From contig NC_088310.1 in assembly GCF_910592395.1 (NCBI RefSeq), positions 9,309,501 to 9,373,500 of the forward strand: a stretch of DNA of 64,000 bases, written 5' to 3'. Under the pieces are notes generated by a model. It had not been told where the DNA came from. It saw only the letters and a program-made list of their open reading frames with translations, and ran no database searches. The position numbers and the translations under genes were made by a program. Of the stretch, positions 36,139-47,149 are shown piece after piece (positions within the stretch are counted from its first letter, which is position 1; each line of letters begins with the position of its first letter). This DNA comes from Lineus longissimus (lineage: Eukaryota > Nemertea > Pilidiophora > Heteronemertea > Lineidae).

Positions 36139-37482
36139 TGACTACCGCAGTCATTCTCAGCCTCTAAGGCAGCTCAGCCAGCATGTCAGACAGCAATGAT
36201 CCTCATTAAGGGATTATTGGCATTCTTAAAGAGATTCAGTCGTGACACTAGTCTTTATTTAGATCTGAACGTGGTAAAAATAACTAAATTGGGGATTACC
36301 TCTTAAGCAGTTCACTGACTGGAGTGAGTAATGTTATGCAATGTTATGCAATGTTACCCAGATGCCCGGCTTACATAATCAACTACCCGAGGGGAACTTG
36401 AAACTGCTAAGACATATCAGTAGAAGCTTATTCCCACCTGAGGTTTTGACCAGGCCGTTTAAAACTCCCCATTTTTATAAGCATTTCGCCACAGGTTCCC
36501 TTTAAGCTAGCCCGACAGAAGCAGAGGGCTGGATTTGCCTACCATCAACTAGCATAGTGTTACAGGCAAAATAAATGGATTTGAATCTGTTTCAGTAAAA
36601 ATTACTAGGCGACCATCCCAAACGTTCACTTTGTCTTAAAGGAAGAAGACTCCTCTAAGCCTCCTTAATGGGCCAACTTGTCCAACTAGTGCATAAGATA
36701 TGTTGGTTTTCCATCCAAAACGACTTCCAGCAGGACCTTAACTTCTCCAAATAAGGTCATCAGAAAATCATTGAACTGCAATAGACGATGCCCTAAAACG
36801 GGGTGTAATCGTTGGTCTGCCTGAAATTCACAAACCATGTCCAAAACTGCCTTGCAACACTGGCGAAAAAGCATTATCAGGGGTCAGGATCAGTGTGGTA
36901 CTACAGGTGGTGGCGCATGGTGTCAAGCAGGGGTATTATCCTCCTGGCTAGGTAAATCCCACGCCCAAGTTGTCCCTTTAAAGCTTTTTTAAGGAGAAAA
37001 TATCCCATGTGGCAAGCCACAGCCTTATAAAAAAAACATCAACATGACCAAGTGATCGTCAGATGAATTTTTTTATATGTTAAGAGTAAAATGTAAACTG
37101 GTGCCAGAAGGCAAGTTTTTCAACTGCGAATCATAAATGAGATAAACCGGGAATGTTTTGAATCAGACTATAGTGTTGATTTATAGTTATTTTTAAGTAT
37201 TCATGAAAGCAATCTTCTGCCCATTCCACCTGCCAGCAGTGGTCCTGTTGCCATTACAGGCCAGACTGTTATATTGGAATTGGGTCTGTATTTGGCAGTC
37301 TAAGCTATTAATGATTCTTTATATGGACCAGAAAATAGCCACTCATGCGGTCAGGTTGAAGTAGTCTACATCTTGCATTCCACATATTCCATGGGCTGAT
37401 GGAATGAACTGTATTGCCCTTGGTTTCAACACCAGCATAAAGAGGAGGAAACCTGACCCAGGAGAAAACCAGAGTACGCTGT
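36139..37482. other. No gene recognised
   Basis: A short ATGTTATGCA duplication sits near 36336. Frames are 69 codons or fewer with no motifs. Confidence 0.35.
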
Positions 37483-38205
37483 TTAAAGTGACCTGTTCAC
37501 GAGCAGAATTTCAGCCCACTTTTACATTTTCATGGCCCGAGAAAATGCACCTTCCTATTTTCGCTTCAAGTAAGCTCCGCCTCCTCAAACTACTGGGCAT
37601 GCGCAATTCATAATTTATGTAGAAAAAATACAATGCCGCGAATTAAAGTTAAAGAGGGAAAGGGCCGACCGAAAAAGGCTTCAAGAGCCTGTAAGAGGAT
37701 CTGAGTGTCAAAGGAAAACTATGATCGTTGGGTATTGATACGCAGTGAAGAAAATTTGAAGACAAGTGATGAGGTTGCCGGCCACTTGATAGAAATTTAC
37801 GGCGAGAGAAGACCCGGTCTCCCGTTACCGTTCTTGATCGATGGCGGCTGCCGGGATGAAGAAATCGATAAAAATTCCCCGCTCTCTTCAGCATCCATCT
37901 TCGTTTCAAGGTTTCTATTACTAAGTAAAGGTATACCCCCCATACACGCATGACATAATTTGCCTCGTTTCACTACCATCATCGGGCCAATTTGATACCT
38001 ACCTGTCAAATCGCCAGGATCACGTACGTGGTCATTCATTCATGAGTTTCGTAGTAAAATTCCATAGTAGTGATGTCACGCAATGATTGACAGCGGAGCG
38101 CCATGTTTCATTCATCCTCGTTCTGATTATCATATGCGCGGGAATTGAAAGCGAGGCTGTACTATTGCGTCAGATAGGTCGTTTCTCGTGCACAGGTCAC
38201 TTTAA
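37483..38205. mobile_element. DNA element with 21-bp inverted ends flanked by TTAA
   Basis: Inverted repeats at 37483-37503 and 38185-38205 match at 20 of 21 positions. Read inward, each is TTAA followed by AGTGACCTGTKCACGAG. If TTAA is the target duplication, the element is about 715 bp and piggyBac-like in target, although the termini lack the usual CCC start. The interior is GC-richer than its surroundings, with GGGCATGCGCAATT near 37597 and a CpG-rich right half (CATGGCGCTCCGCTG on the minus strand). It carries the coding fragment at 37633-37953. Confidence 0.6.
37633..37953 (+). pseudogene. Broken coding fragment inside the TTAA-flanked element
   Basis: The ATG at 37633 opens MPRIKVKEGKGRPKKA, a basic AT-hook-like start. 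The frame hits TGA at 37702-37704 but continues in the same frame with SKENYDRWVLIRSEEN and then LKTSDEVAGHLIEI, ending at 37953. A basic GRPKK leader followed by a W-x-x-x-R...L-K-S/T-D-E-V/L-A...L module resembles the N-terminus of uncharacterised invertebrate zinc-finger or transposon-borne proteins; that memory is imprecise. The reading on both sides of the TGA suggests one nonsense change in a once-open frame. Opposite-strand frames are also open here, which weakens the case. A donor-like AAAGGTATAC near 37925 leaves a first exon possible. Confidence 0.35.
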
Positions 38206-38330
38206 GTGTAATTGCCCTCTCTTTTACTTGAGTGTACCGTGACCTACCGGGAATCAAACCCAGGACCTCAGAAGCGGCAGGTGCTGATGTTCCTACTGCA
38301 CCACTTCCACAGCCCACTGTCCTGCTGTTG
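38206..38330 (-). mobile_element. tRNA-derived SINE head
   Basis: On the minus strand an A-box match, TGGTGCAGTAGG (38292-38303), and a B-box match, GGTTTGATTCC (38250-38260), are spaced as in a tRNA. The T arm pairs (CTGGG/CCCGG around TTTGATT). The acceptor stem does not pair, so this is a SINE and not a working tRNA gene. It abuts the right inverted end of the neighbouring element, which may have inserted into the SINE body. Confidence 0.65.
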
Positions 38331-38469
38331 GTAGCTTCCGATGCTGCACTGAAGACATTTGTCCTTATCCGAGAAGAATTGAAATAACCATTGATTTTGA
38401 AATGCTTTGATTTTTCTTTCAAAAATAGATGATACTCTGATAAATTCATCCTATTATGAAACTTTAAAC

Positions 38470-38650
38470 TACAGGGGAACCTCCCTAAGCGGACACTTCT
38501 CTATTAAAAAACAACCTCTCTATTAAGGACACTAGTTTTGGTCCCATATCGGTACTTTCCATTCAATTTGACCTCTAATCAGGACACCTCTCCATTAAGG
38601 ACAGCATTTGCTAGGCCCGAGGGTGTTGTTAATAGAGAGGTTCTACTGTA
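38470..38650. mobile_element. Pogo/Tigger-like MITE (family B), copy 3
   Basis: Complete: TA, CAGGGGAACCTCCCTAAGC at the left, GAGAGGTTCTACTG and TA at the right. The interior has repeated CTATTAAGGACAC stretches. 181 bp, non-coding. Confidence 0.8.
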
Positions 38651-39872
38651 TTTTGGCTTTTTCACATCAAATAGTGTAGAACAAAGTAACTGTTAAGTAC
38701 ATGTATAAACATGCATCAATTTTAAACCATCAATAGTGCAAAGCATAATAAGCGTATACGGCTTAATGTTTACGAAAACAGACACATCCTATATTGAATT
38801 AAGATCCACTTAGCTGTGGTGTCCTTATACATGTTGCATTTATTTATGAAGTACCGTACTCAATCAGCAACCGGCTAGTATCAACAGTCCTCTCACTACA
38901 TTTACCCTAGTTAATTAAAGGCATTAATTGCTCTGCCATCAATAATTCATACTAATGGCAACATGCTGATACTCGAGAATAGAGTTGGCTGTTGATACAA
39001 ATAGCTAAATTTCTCCTCATTTGCACTTGAAAGTCAAATTGATTGCCACATTCTCTTTTAAGTTCACACAATTTTTAGTTTCCTGAATCTAGGTTATACA
39101 CGATTTCCCCGAAAATGAAGTGCTTGCAAAATTGACAATTTCATTGTGACAGTGTGTGATGTTGTTCGACTTTTTTGCCTCTGAAGCTTTAATGGTCACA
39201 GTATTGTATTTCTAATTGATAAAAGGCATATTTTTCATCATAATGCATTGCAAAATTCAGATGCGCGGTTAAGCTTAGGAGTTTGCAATTGCTACAGATG
39301 GCTTATTATTCCGAATTGACGAGAGGCATATTTTTTGAAAAATTTAATAAAAAGGATTGTAAAAGCACCATTTCGAGTACAGTTAGTGCCCACATGTGCT
39401 CAACATAACACTGTTCAAACAGGTGTGTCCTCAACTAGTTTTGAAGATTGCCACGCTGTCTGATTCCTACATCTGAGTGTCCAAGTAATTCCACCATTTG
39501 GAGGCTAACACGGAGAAGATCCTATGGGCAGAAGTAACCAGTCTAGGGGTGATGAGAAGCCCAAAACTCTCAGTTCTCAGCTAGGATGCACTCTTGTGCG
39601 TATTCTGTACACTTATAAGATACATGCTGTTGTTGGGATAAGTACTTTTGTTCAGATACAAATGGCTCAGTTTGATTCTTGTCCCTAATTGACAAAGGAT
39701 GACATTTTTGTCCCAAAGTGCATTTCCATATCTGAATTATTCATGAAAATGTCCTGGTCATTGCCATGGCAACTCAACCGGATAACCACTGTTCTAAATT
39801 TACAAATGAAGGGTATCATTATGTAGTGGACTCGAACTCTACTGAGCTTTGGTCTGACTATTGATGGAATGG
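38651..39872. other. No gene; homeodomain-type motif cluster
   Basis: Around 38910-38965 there is a run of TTAATTAA, ATTAATTG and AATAATTCA motifs. No coding signal or repeat. Confidence 0.3.
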
Positions 39873-40114
39873 TCAAAGGGGTACACTGTTCGTAATTGCT
39901 GGTGGTCCAGGAAAACAAAAATGCAGTTACTGGTATACACAATGTAGTAGTGCAGTTATTATGCACAGGAATGTACTGAACTTGGTATTTATAGTATTTG
40001 TATAATGTCTACACAATAACAATGTCAAAATGTATGTTTAGGATGTCTTAAAACAATTGGAAATTTTCAAATTCATTTACAAATTATTTATAAACAACAT
40101 AGTCTTTAAAAGAG
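39873..40114 (-). repeat. Family C dispersed repeat, copy 3
   Basis: In reverse orientation, running from GTCTTTAAAAG at the right to TCAAAGGGGTACAC at the left. It preserves TTCCTGGACCACCAG and GCATAATAACTGCA, the clearest blocks of the family's 3' half. Confidence 0.7.
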
Positions 40115-41900
40115 AAAAATGCGAAATGTGCTCCAATATTTATTTCATTATTTCAAATGGCAGTCCCCATATTGGTCTTGAAGCAAACTGCCGTCCCGCC
40201 GAATAACCTACGCTAGAAAATCTTTTCCTTCTTCCAACGCATCACCATTACCCGATTGCTATTCCTTGCAGCCAATAAACGAAACCATCAAAGTAAGTTA
40301 ATAAGGACACAAGTCCATCAAGTGGAAGCGATCTACATTCTAGCGCTACATGATGTAGTAAATAGTAGATTACCATGACAAGAGGCTTGCAGGACTTCAC
40401 AGCTGGTCGTATCCTCAAGAAACCCAATGACTAACTCCCTGGGACTAACTCTCAGAAGAACAGTGTCAATATTGTAGTGTTCAGAAAGGCTTTCTTTGCA
40501 ACAGCTGAAAGATTTATTACAAAGTGTGTTTGATTAGCGATGGGAAGCTGTTTTCGAGATAAAGCCATAACGATTAGGAGAAAACTGAATAGCCTGAAAC
40601 AGTTGAGGGACAACTTGAGCCAACTTCATTATTTTGTTGCGTATCACCAACTTTACAACCTTTGCCAAATTTCTACTGGTAATTTCTCTATATCAAAGAG
40701 ACAACCAGTCTATTTACATTTGTACACATGGTGTCTCAGAAAAAGATTTTAAGTGGGAAATGTTAGCTCCTGCTTCATTTAAAACTTGTTACAGAGAAAT
40801 AGGATTCATTCATTGGGACATATGATAACTTTCGCTGGCTTATCCGGGGAGGGAGGGGGGGTCAAAATAGAAGAAAATTACAACTTTTAGCAGAAAACAT
40901 GGGAGTGAAAGGGTTGAGATCTCCTGCTCTTCCATCTAAAGGATCAGTGAAGACATGATGGGGGCTTGTTATTCAAGAGGATGGCCAAACCCAATAACCC
41001 GATACACCATTCCATCCTTTACGCCTTCATTCCCCCTCTGAATACCATCTGTCATGGTATTTGCCGGTATGGAAATGAATCGCGCAGGTGTCCCCGACCA
41101 ATCTACTACCCCCATTAATATTAGATACCCAATTTTCTCCTCGTTTCATCGCCCATCTCTCCATGATCAGGTGCATTGCATACTAGGCTGCTGTGGATTA
41201 ATGATATATCTATTTCGCAACAGGTAATACCTACACACAATCATCCATCATTTCCATCTTAGACAATTCTGTGTCATTCGGCGGCAGTGTTTTTGTGTAG
41301 TTTAGGTTTCATATGGGCGATTGTGTTCATCTCCCCTTCAACTGAAAATCACAAGGCATGGTTTGATGAATCATTTTTACACAGAAAGAGTCAGAATATT
41401 TCTTTGGCGCACCTTGTAGAATTCATATAAATTAATAGATTTTCCATTAAGGGATGACAATAGGTACCACCATTCTGGCTGGAGCCTGAAATCCAAGATC
41501 AATTAGAACTCCTTCAAAATGACGTGAATGCTCATTTAAAACCTGGGAGGCTGTTCTCTAGAAAACAAAGAACAACTTCCCACCCTTGAAATTGCCATTC
41601 ACTTTGTTTTGAAAGAGATTTAATTGCTTTTAGATTTCAAGTTCTAGCCAAAATGGTGGTATGTGTTGCCTACCATTAACTTCTTCTAATTGAATTAAAA
41701 CTGTCTAATTGAGTTTCAATAAGGCACTAATTGAAATTACCAGTCTGGAGTTGCATGCTTGAGTACACAGTTAGCTTTTGTGTGACGTTGGTAAGTTGGT
41801 TTTTATCGGAATAAAACGGGATAATTTTGGAGATGGGATAATTGGAGATGCAGGAATCTTGCTAAGATGAATAGATGGTTGCACACAATGTCATTATTCC
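40115..41900. other. No gene; G-rich run and a homeodomain/SOX-type motif cluster
   Basis: A G-rich run near 40846-40861 (GGGGAGGGAGGGGGGG) could form a quadruplex. Between 41500 and 41745 several TAATTG, ATTAA and ACAAAG motifs are packed together, as discussed in the findings. Frames are 70 codons or fewer. Confidence 0.35.
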
Positions 41901-42129
41901 AATGAAATGGTCCAGGGACCATGTACTCACCTCGGGTAATGTAATGCATGTCATTTGCAGTGGATATGGGGAGAACAGTTTCTGCCTAATTTCACCAGTT
42001 TTGATTCCATTCAATAATATTATTCTTCTCGGCTCAATATCAATGGTCGATGGATTTGACTGAAAATCAGTGACAACGGACGATGGACGCCACGGTATCG
42101 TATAAGCTCCCCAGAGGTGAGCTAAAAAG
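41901..42129 (-). mobile_element. Helitron-like element A5, short, reverse orientation
   Basis: Read on the minus strand: TTTTTAGCTCACCTC, then ATACCGTGGCGTCCATCGTC, and at the 3' end GAGGTGAGTAC followed by hairpin ATGGTCC-CT-GGACCAT and TTCATT. At 229 bp it keeps both ends but almost none of the interior. Confidence 0.7.
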
Positions 42130-42280
42130 TGTGCGACATCAGGATGTTCTCTCAATAGGAAATTCTGTTCATTTCCAAATGCGTTACGAAGGCCGCATTT
42201 AAAACGACAACCAATTAGTTCCAGACGTCCTTGGAAAGGTTGTGATCTCCTCTTTCTATGAGATCTATCTGAGCTTAATG

Positions 42281-42470
42281 TTAAAAGACCAACTTCATAA
42301 ATCAGTTCATAAATTTGAAAACTGAATTTGAATTTGAAGTTTCCAATTCTGCAAATGCGTACTGAATAGATAAATTACAACAATGCCATTGAGTAGACTG
42401 ACATATTTTTTTAATAAATGTCACGTTTCAGAGATGATGTGCACAATAACTGCATAATGACATTGTTTAC
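42281..42470 (+). repeat. Family C dispersed repeat, copy 4
   Basis: Starts TTAAAAGACC and keeps AACAATGCCATTGAGTAGAC and a GTGCACAATAACTGCA block. The right end is truncated. Confidence 0.6.
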
Positions 42471-42509
42471 CTGTTGGGCTTATTTCTATCTACCTGTGGC
42501 ATAAGAAAG

Positions 42510-42656
42510 TACAATGGAACCTCCCTTAGCGGACACCTCTATATTAAGGACACTAGGTTTGGTCCCAAATTGTTTGTTTCCATTCAATTTGACCTTTCTG
42601 TTAAGGACAGCACTTGTCAGCCCCTAGGGTGTCCTTCATTGAGAGGTTCTTCTGTA
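42510..42656. mobile_element. Pogo/Tigger-like MITE (family B), copy 4
   Basis: TA then CAATGGAACCTCCCTTAGCG at the left; GAGAGGTTCTTCTG then TA at the right. 147 bp, shortened inside relative to copies 3 and 5. Confidence 0.8.
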
Positions 42657-42944
42657 CAATGAACATGAATGGCTTCGGCCTTTAAAGTTTCTTTGAGACT
42701 GTCTTGGGAGACAGGAAATTGAATAGCCAAATGTCACTAATGGATACTTTGCGCCAGACAGGTCATGTTCCCCCAATTAACTTCAGAGTGCACTGAATCC
42801 AAATGATCACATTCTACTTGATATCCCTGTAAGCATGAATAAATGGTCTCTCTGTATTTATATGTAATCTTGGTATTGCAAAGTTCACGGCAACCTGGTC
42901 AGGATCTGCTGTCCATTTGTATTGTCTTGACTATGTATACCGTG

Positions 42945-43790
42945 TATGAATTCCTTGAAACTGTCTCGTGGTTTACGAGCAATCAGACAGGTAATCCAAG
43001 GCTTTGACCGCTTCCATAATCTATCAATAATTCATCTTAGTAAGCTGGTGTCTCGTTGCACAGTTCTGACCAGCAAGTCAAGAATACCCATCAGACTCCG
43101 AGAGGTTGGCTTTGACCATCACTCAACAAGTCAAGAATTTCCAGTCTAAAAATTCAATTTAAAAGATATCTAAAGATGAAACTAGTGGGAGGTCCGATGA
43201 CAGATTGGTTAGGCTGGGCTGTGAAAACTTGGACATGTTTGGTTGAGGGTGTCCATGATGATTTGAAAGTCCACCTCCATGGTTGAGAGGTTGGCCTGGC
43301 CATCACTCAACAAGACAATAGTCTCCATCAGCAGCTTCTGACAAGAAATTTAGGATGTTGCCAGTTCGAGGTCAGGGGATGGTTGGGGTAGGCTGGGCTA
43401 AACTTGGACATGTCTTGGTTGCGGATGTTGCTGATGGTTTGAAAGTCCATGATGGTTGGATGCATCCTACTCTTTGCTTAAGGTTCAAGCCAACAGCCTC
43501 CATCATTTAGCTTCTAATATGGAGTTCAGATAATTGGGGCGCCTGGACTGAAATCTTGGACTGGTTGAGGTCAAAAGTCTGTTTCCTTGGCTGGGCTTAA
43601 CCTTGGAGCATGGTTCTTACCAGAATGCTTAATCTCAATCAACGTGATCGATGGCTTCTGAAAGAAATTAGGATGTGAGTGGAGCAAGGTCAGATGATGG
43701 ATGGAGTTGACTGCATAGTCAAGGCTATAGGTCAGGAAGTCCATGGCCATTGATGTGTTCGCCATACATTAATAAGCATGTTGAAATTAG
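42945..43790. repeat. Diverged tandem array, about 150-185-bp units, about 4 copies
   Basis: Recurring blocks are GAGGTTGGCYTKG-CCATCACTCAACAAG (43096, 43284), CTTGGACATG...TTGGTTG (43229, 43403, with a relative at 43554) and GACAAGAAATTTAGGATG (43339, with a relative at 43659). Spacing varies from 150 to 185 bp. Old. Confidence 0.6.
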
Positions 43791-43999
43791 TTGTGACACA
43801 ATTATCCCCTCAAGAATAAATTGAGATGAAATTAATGATTGCCGTCACAGAGAATTGGATGTGTACAATGTCTGCCTAAATTTGAGTGGAATGGAATCGT
43901 CAAGAATTTAGGAAGGTTACAGCTAGATAGCCTCCACAGCTGATAATGACAGACAGACCACTTTCCTTGAACTAATGACTTGCCTGTACCAGTCTGATA

Positions 44000-44184
44000 T
44001 ACAGTGGAACCTCCCTTAGCAGACACTTCTCAATACAGGACACCCTCTCTATAAAGGACACTCTCTCTATTAAGGACACTTTCGGTGTTTCCATTAATTT
44101 TTTCCTCTGTAAACAGGCCACCTCTCTATTAAGGACATCACTTATCAGCCCTGAGGGTGTCCTTAATAGAGAGGTTCTACTGAA
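44000..44184. mobile_element. Pogo/Tigger-like MITE (family B), copy 5
   Basis: TA then CAGTGGAACCTCCCTTAGCA at the left; GAGAGGTTCTACTG at the right, followed by AA instead of TA. It has an extra CTCTCTATTAAGGACAC unit inside compared with copy 4. Confidence 0.8.
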
Positions 44185-44489
44185 TGTATACTTTCAGCCT
44201 AACATCTCAACATGTGGCAAAAAAAGGAATTTAAATGACATTTAGGAGTCTTGGATAATTTGGGTCACCTCTTTTTTTTCACTGGTATCTGACAGGATCG
44301 AGGTAATGAAGAAAAAAGTAGGTGCACACGATTTTTCCAAGGACAGAGAGGGCAGACATGCCCTGGGCAGATACTGTTGGTCAAGTTTTTATTGCACTTG
44401 TTTTTTAACGTAGAGTTGTGTTGCTGATGAGACAGGTCGATCGTTGCTTCATGCAGATCAATACTCACAAAGGCGTATTCCATTTCTCC
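44185..44489. other. No gene recognised
   Basis: A 72-codon minus frame (44265-44483) shows no family features. Confidence 0.4.
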
Positions 44490-44660
44490 ATTTATTCAAA
44501 AACTTGAAAATTGAACTTGAATTTTCAATCGTGTAAATAAGCATCTGAATGTAAATTTCAACAATGCCGTTTTAAGAACACATATGAAAATACTTTTAAT
44601 GCCAAGCTTCAGAAAAATTGCTTGCATGATAAATGCACTCTGGTAATATATATTTCCGTT
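44490..44660 (+). repeat. Family C dispersed repeat, copy 5
   Basis: Keeps TCGTGTAAATAAGCATCTG, ATTTCAACAATGCCG and TTGCATGATAAATGCAC. Both ends are incomplete. Confidence 0.6.
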
Positions 44661-45089
44661 GATGAGCTGCTAGAAAAAACTGTCAACGGAACAGTGTAGA
44701 CCTTAAGGTTCCTCGGAATTGGAATATTAAATTGAAAACTTTTGCATCACAAATGAACTGTCATGCTATTTATGTGAAGTGTTTGGATTTCTTTTCAAGA
44801 AACCATCTCTAACATTTTCAAGCAACTAAACCTGCTAAAACTACATACTGACAGCACAAAATAAGCTTAATAGTTATTATTTTGTGTAAAATTATAGCTA
44901 TCGTGTTGTCAGTGGTTGTGTGCTTGGCAGTTGATTTGAGGAGGGGGGAGACATTGAGCTCTTCCTTTCACTTGCCTGCGGTCTGAGTGTTGATGTATTA
45001 ACCTTCAGCCCCAAAGTGATGTAGTGATTGAGAAATCATTACTGTGCACTGGGGCAAGGACTGATCATTCATCCTGATTGATCATCATT
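44661..45089. other. No gene recognised
   Basis: AT-rich sequence with no frame or repeat of note. Confidence 0.4.
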
Positions 45090-45740
45090 GAGTCGGGTTA
45101 AAAAATTTCATGAAGCGTGAGGGAGCTTGAAGCAGAAGCTAGGGAGTCAACTTTGGCTGTCATTTCCGAGTTGGTGATTGATGTCGCTTTCCCACAAGTT
45201 ATTATCGTAATGGTCCCAGGGATCAGGATTGCACTTTAGTTGGATTAACAACTTTGTCAGTGTTAGTGTTGTTTGGAGCTGGATAACATTCTGGTTGACT
45301 CGATTGAACCTTTGTGTAGCAGTAACAATCCCGGGTCAGAAAGCAAAACATCACCACTGTAACACCTTCATTGAAATTTTACGTTGACCTACATCAAACC
45401 TACAAATTGGTTGCCGGAAATTTAACGCTCATATGTCTTGGATGAAAAGTTTCATAAAAGTGTGAGAGAGCTTGAAGCAGAAGCTTAAGGAATCAACTGG
45501 TTGTCATTTCTGAGTTGGTGATTGATGTTGCTTTCTGACAAGTTATTACCGTAATGGTGCCAGGGCTCAGGATTGCACTTTAGTTAGATTAACTACTTTG
45601 TGTTGTTCGAAGGTGGATGTCATTCTGGTGGTTCTCTGGATTAAACCTGTGTCTAGCAGCAGCAGTTGATGAGCTGTTACAATCCTGCTACAAAAAGTAA
45701 GAAAAGATCACCATTTTAGAGAGTGTAGAGTAGCTAGGAT
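45090..45740. repeat. Tandem duplication, about 343 bp x 2
   Basis: GAGCTTGAAGCAGAAGCT recurs at about 45123 and 45466. It is followed in both by CAACT...GTCATTTC, GAGTTGGTGATTGATGT, GCTTTC, CAAGTTATTA and AGGATTGCACTTTAGTT. Moderate divergence and several indels. A Helitron-like element begins 50 bp further on. Confidence 0.8.
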
Positions 45741-45786
45741 GCAGAAGCAAATACTAGAGCATCTTATCTTGCACTTGGTTTCATAT

Positions 45787-46913
45787 TTTTAGCTCACCTC
45801 TTAGCAGAGGTGAGCTTATCCCATACCGTGGCGTCCGTCGTCCGTCGTCCGTCGTCGTCGTCGTCGTCGTCCGTCGTCCGTTAGCAGGGCACGTTTCGTA
45901 ACTGTTAGAGCTATTGAGTTGAAACTTGGTACACATGTACCCTTATGTAATGACACCTTCGAGACCAAGTTTCGGTCCGATTCGTTTCATGGTTTGGCCA
46001 CCAGGGGGCCAAACGTTAAAAGTGAAAATATGCAATATCTCCTTTAATAGTAGTCGGGAAATTTTGAAAAAAATATGGTAGGTACTTCTAGCAAAGGTGC
46101 ATCATATATCCTCCGGGTTTTTGATTTGACCTCCTTTTCAAGGTCACAGAGGTCAAATGGTGTAAATTGGCCGTTAGGATGTAACGATGGCACGTTTCTA
46201 AACTGCAATGACTATTGATACCAAATTTGGTACACATTTACCCCTTAGTCAGGTGATCTCAGGGACCGAAGTTTGGTCCAATATGATTCACCACTTGACC
46301 ACCAGGGGGCAAAATCCAAAAACCTTAAAAATGTGATTATTCCTTAACTTCTTGCCCGATTGCCACCAATTTGATATAAGATGGGTACATCTAACCACTA
46401 TACAGTATTTGTCACACAGGTTTTTAATTTGACCTTCTTGTCAAGGTCACAGAGGTCAAATGGCGTAAATTCGCCGGCAGGCCGTAACTATGGCACGTTT
46501 CTTAACTGCAATGACTATTGATCACAAATTAAGTACACATGTACCCCTTGGTCAGGTGATCTCAGGTACCGAAGTTTGGTGCGATCTGATTTGCCGTTTG
46601 GCCTCCAGGGAGGGGGCCAAATCCTAAATTCTTCAAAATGCCATTATTCCTAGTTATGACTTGCCCGATTGGCACCAATTTTATATCATAGGTACATCTA
46701 ATTCTAACAACCATTCAATGTGTCACCCGGGTCTTCTTTGATTTGACCTACTTTTCAAGGTCACAGAGGTCGAATGTACTGTGAATTGGCCATTTTGGGG
46801 AAATTGTAATTGCTTGGACCTACATCAAACCTAACACTACATGACACAATACCATGCTCTTTATCCATCTTTCCACCACATGAGGTGAGCACAATGGCCC
46901 TGGCCATTTCATT
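45787..46913 (+). mobile_element. Helitron-like element A2 (1.13 kb, nearly intact)
   Basis: 5' hairpin AGCTCACCTC-TTAGCA-GAGGTGAGCT (45791-45816), a GTC/CGT tract (about 45833-45882), then three internal modules of about 300 bp. Each module contains GGCACGTTTC, GGTACACAT, TTGGCCACCAGGG-type and TTTGACCT...AGGTCAAA blocks. The 3' end is TGAGGTGAGCAC followed by hairpin AATGGCC-CT-GGCCATT (46893-46908). Non-coding. Close to identical to A3, so it moved recently. The structure is that of non-autonomous Helentrons; an autonomous partner is not in the window. Confidence 0.7.
46125..46774 (+). repeat. Three TTTGACCT...AGGTCAAA modules in A2
   Basis: Units at 46125-46157, 46428-46460 and 46742-46774. 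Each has TGACCT, eight bases, AGGTCA, CAG, AGGTCA. The third has one change in its last arm. Confidence 0.8.
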
Positions 46914-47149
46914 AACAAAAGGGGTTTGTCACAAGATCATCACCATCAAACACACTGCATCCCTAACGTGAAGGAATCAATTGCATCAGACGTCTGGTCA
47001 CAAGATCAATACCATAAGAATGAATATAATACTGAGCTGATCATATCATTCTGATGGACCGTGATAGCCATTAGCAACACAGATAAACCCATTGTCTGAT
47101 CACAGTTCGCACCAAACGATCCATCTCTCTTGGGAATTGCTTCCATTGA
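46914..47149. other. No gene recognised
   Basis: Two GTCACAAGATCA blocks (near 46928 and 46999) suggest a small duplication that precedes the satellite array. Confidence 0.35.

Noticed and set aside
38240-38322. Functional tRNA gene on the minus strand
   Set aside because: A and B boxes and the T arm are present, but the acceptor stem does not pair and the anticodon arm is irregular; a SINE head fits better.
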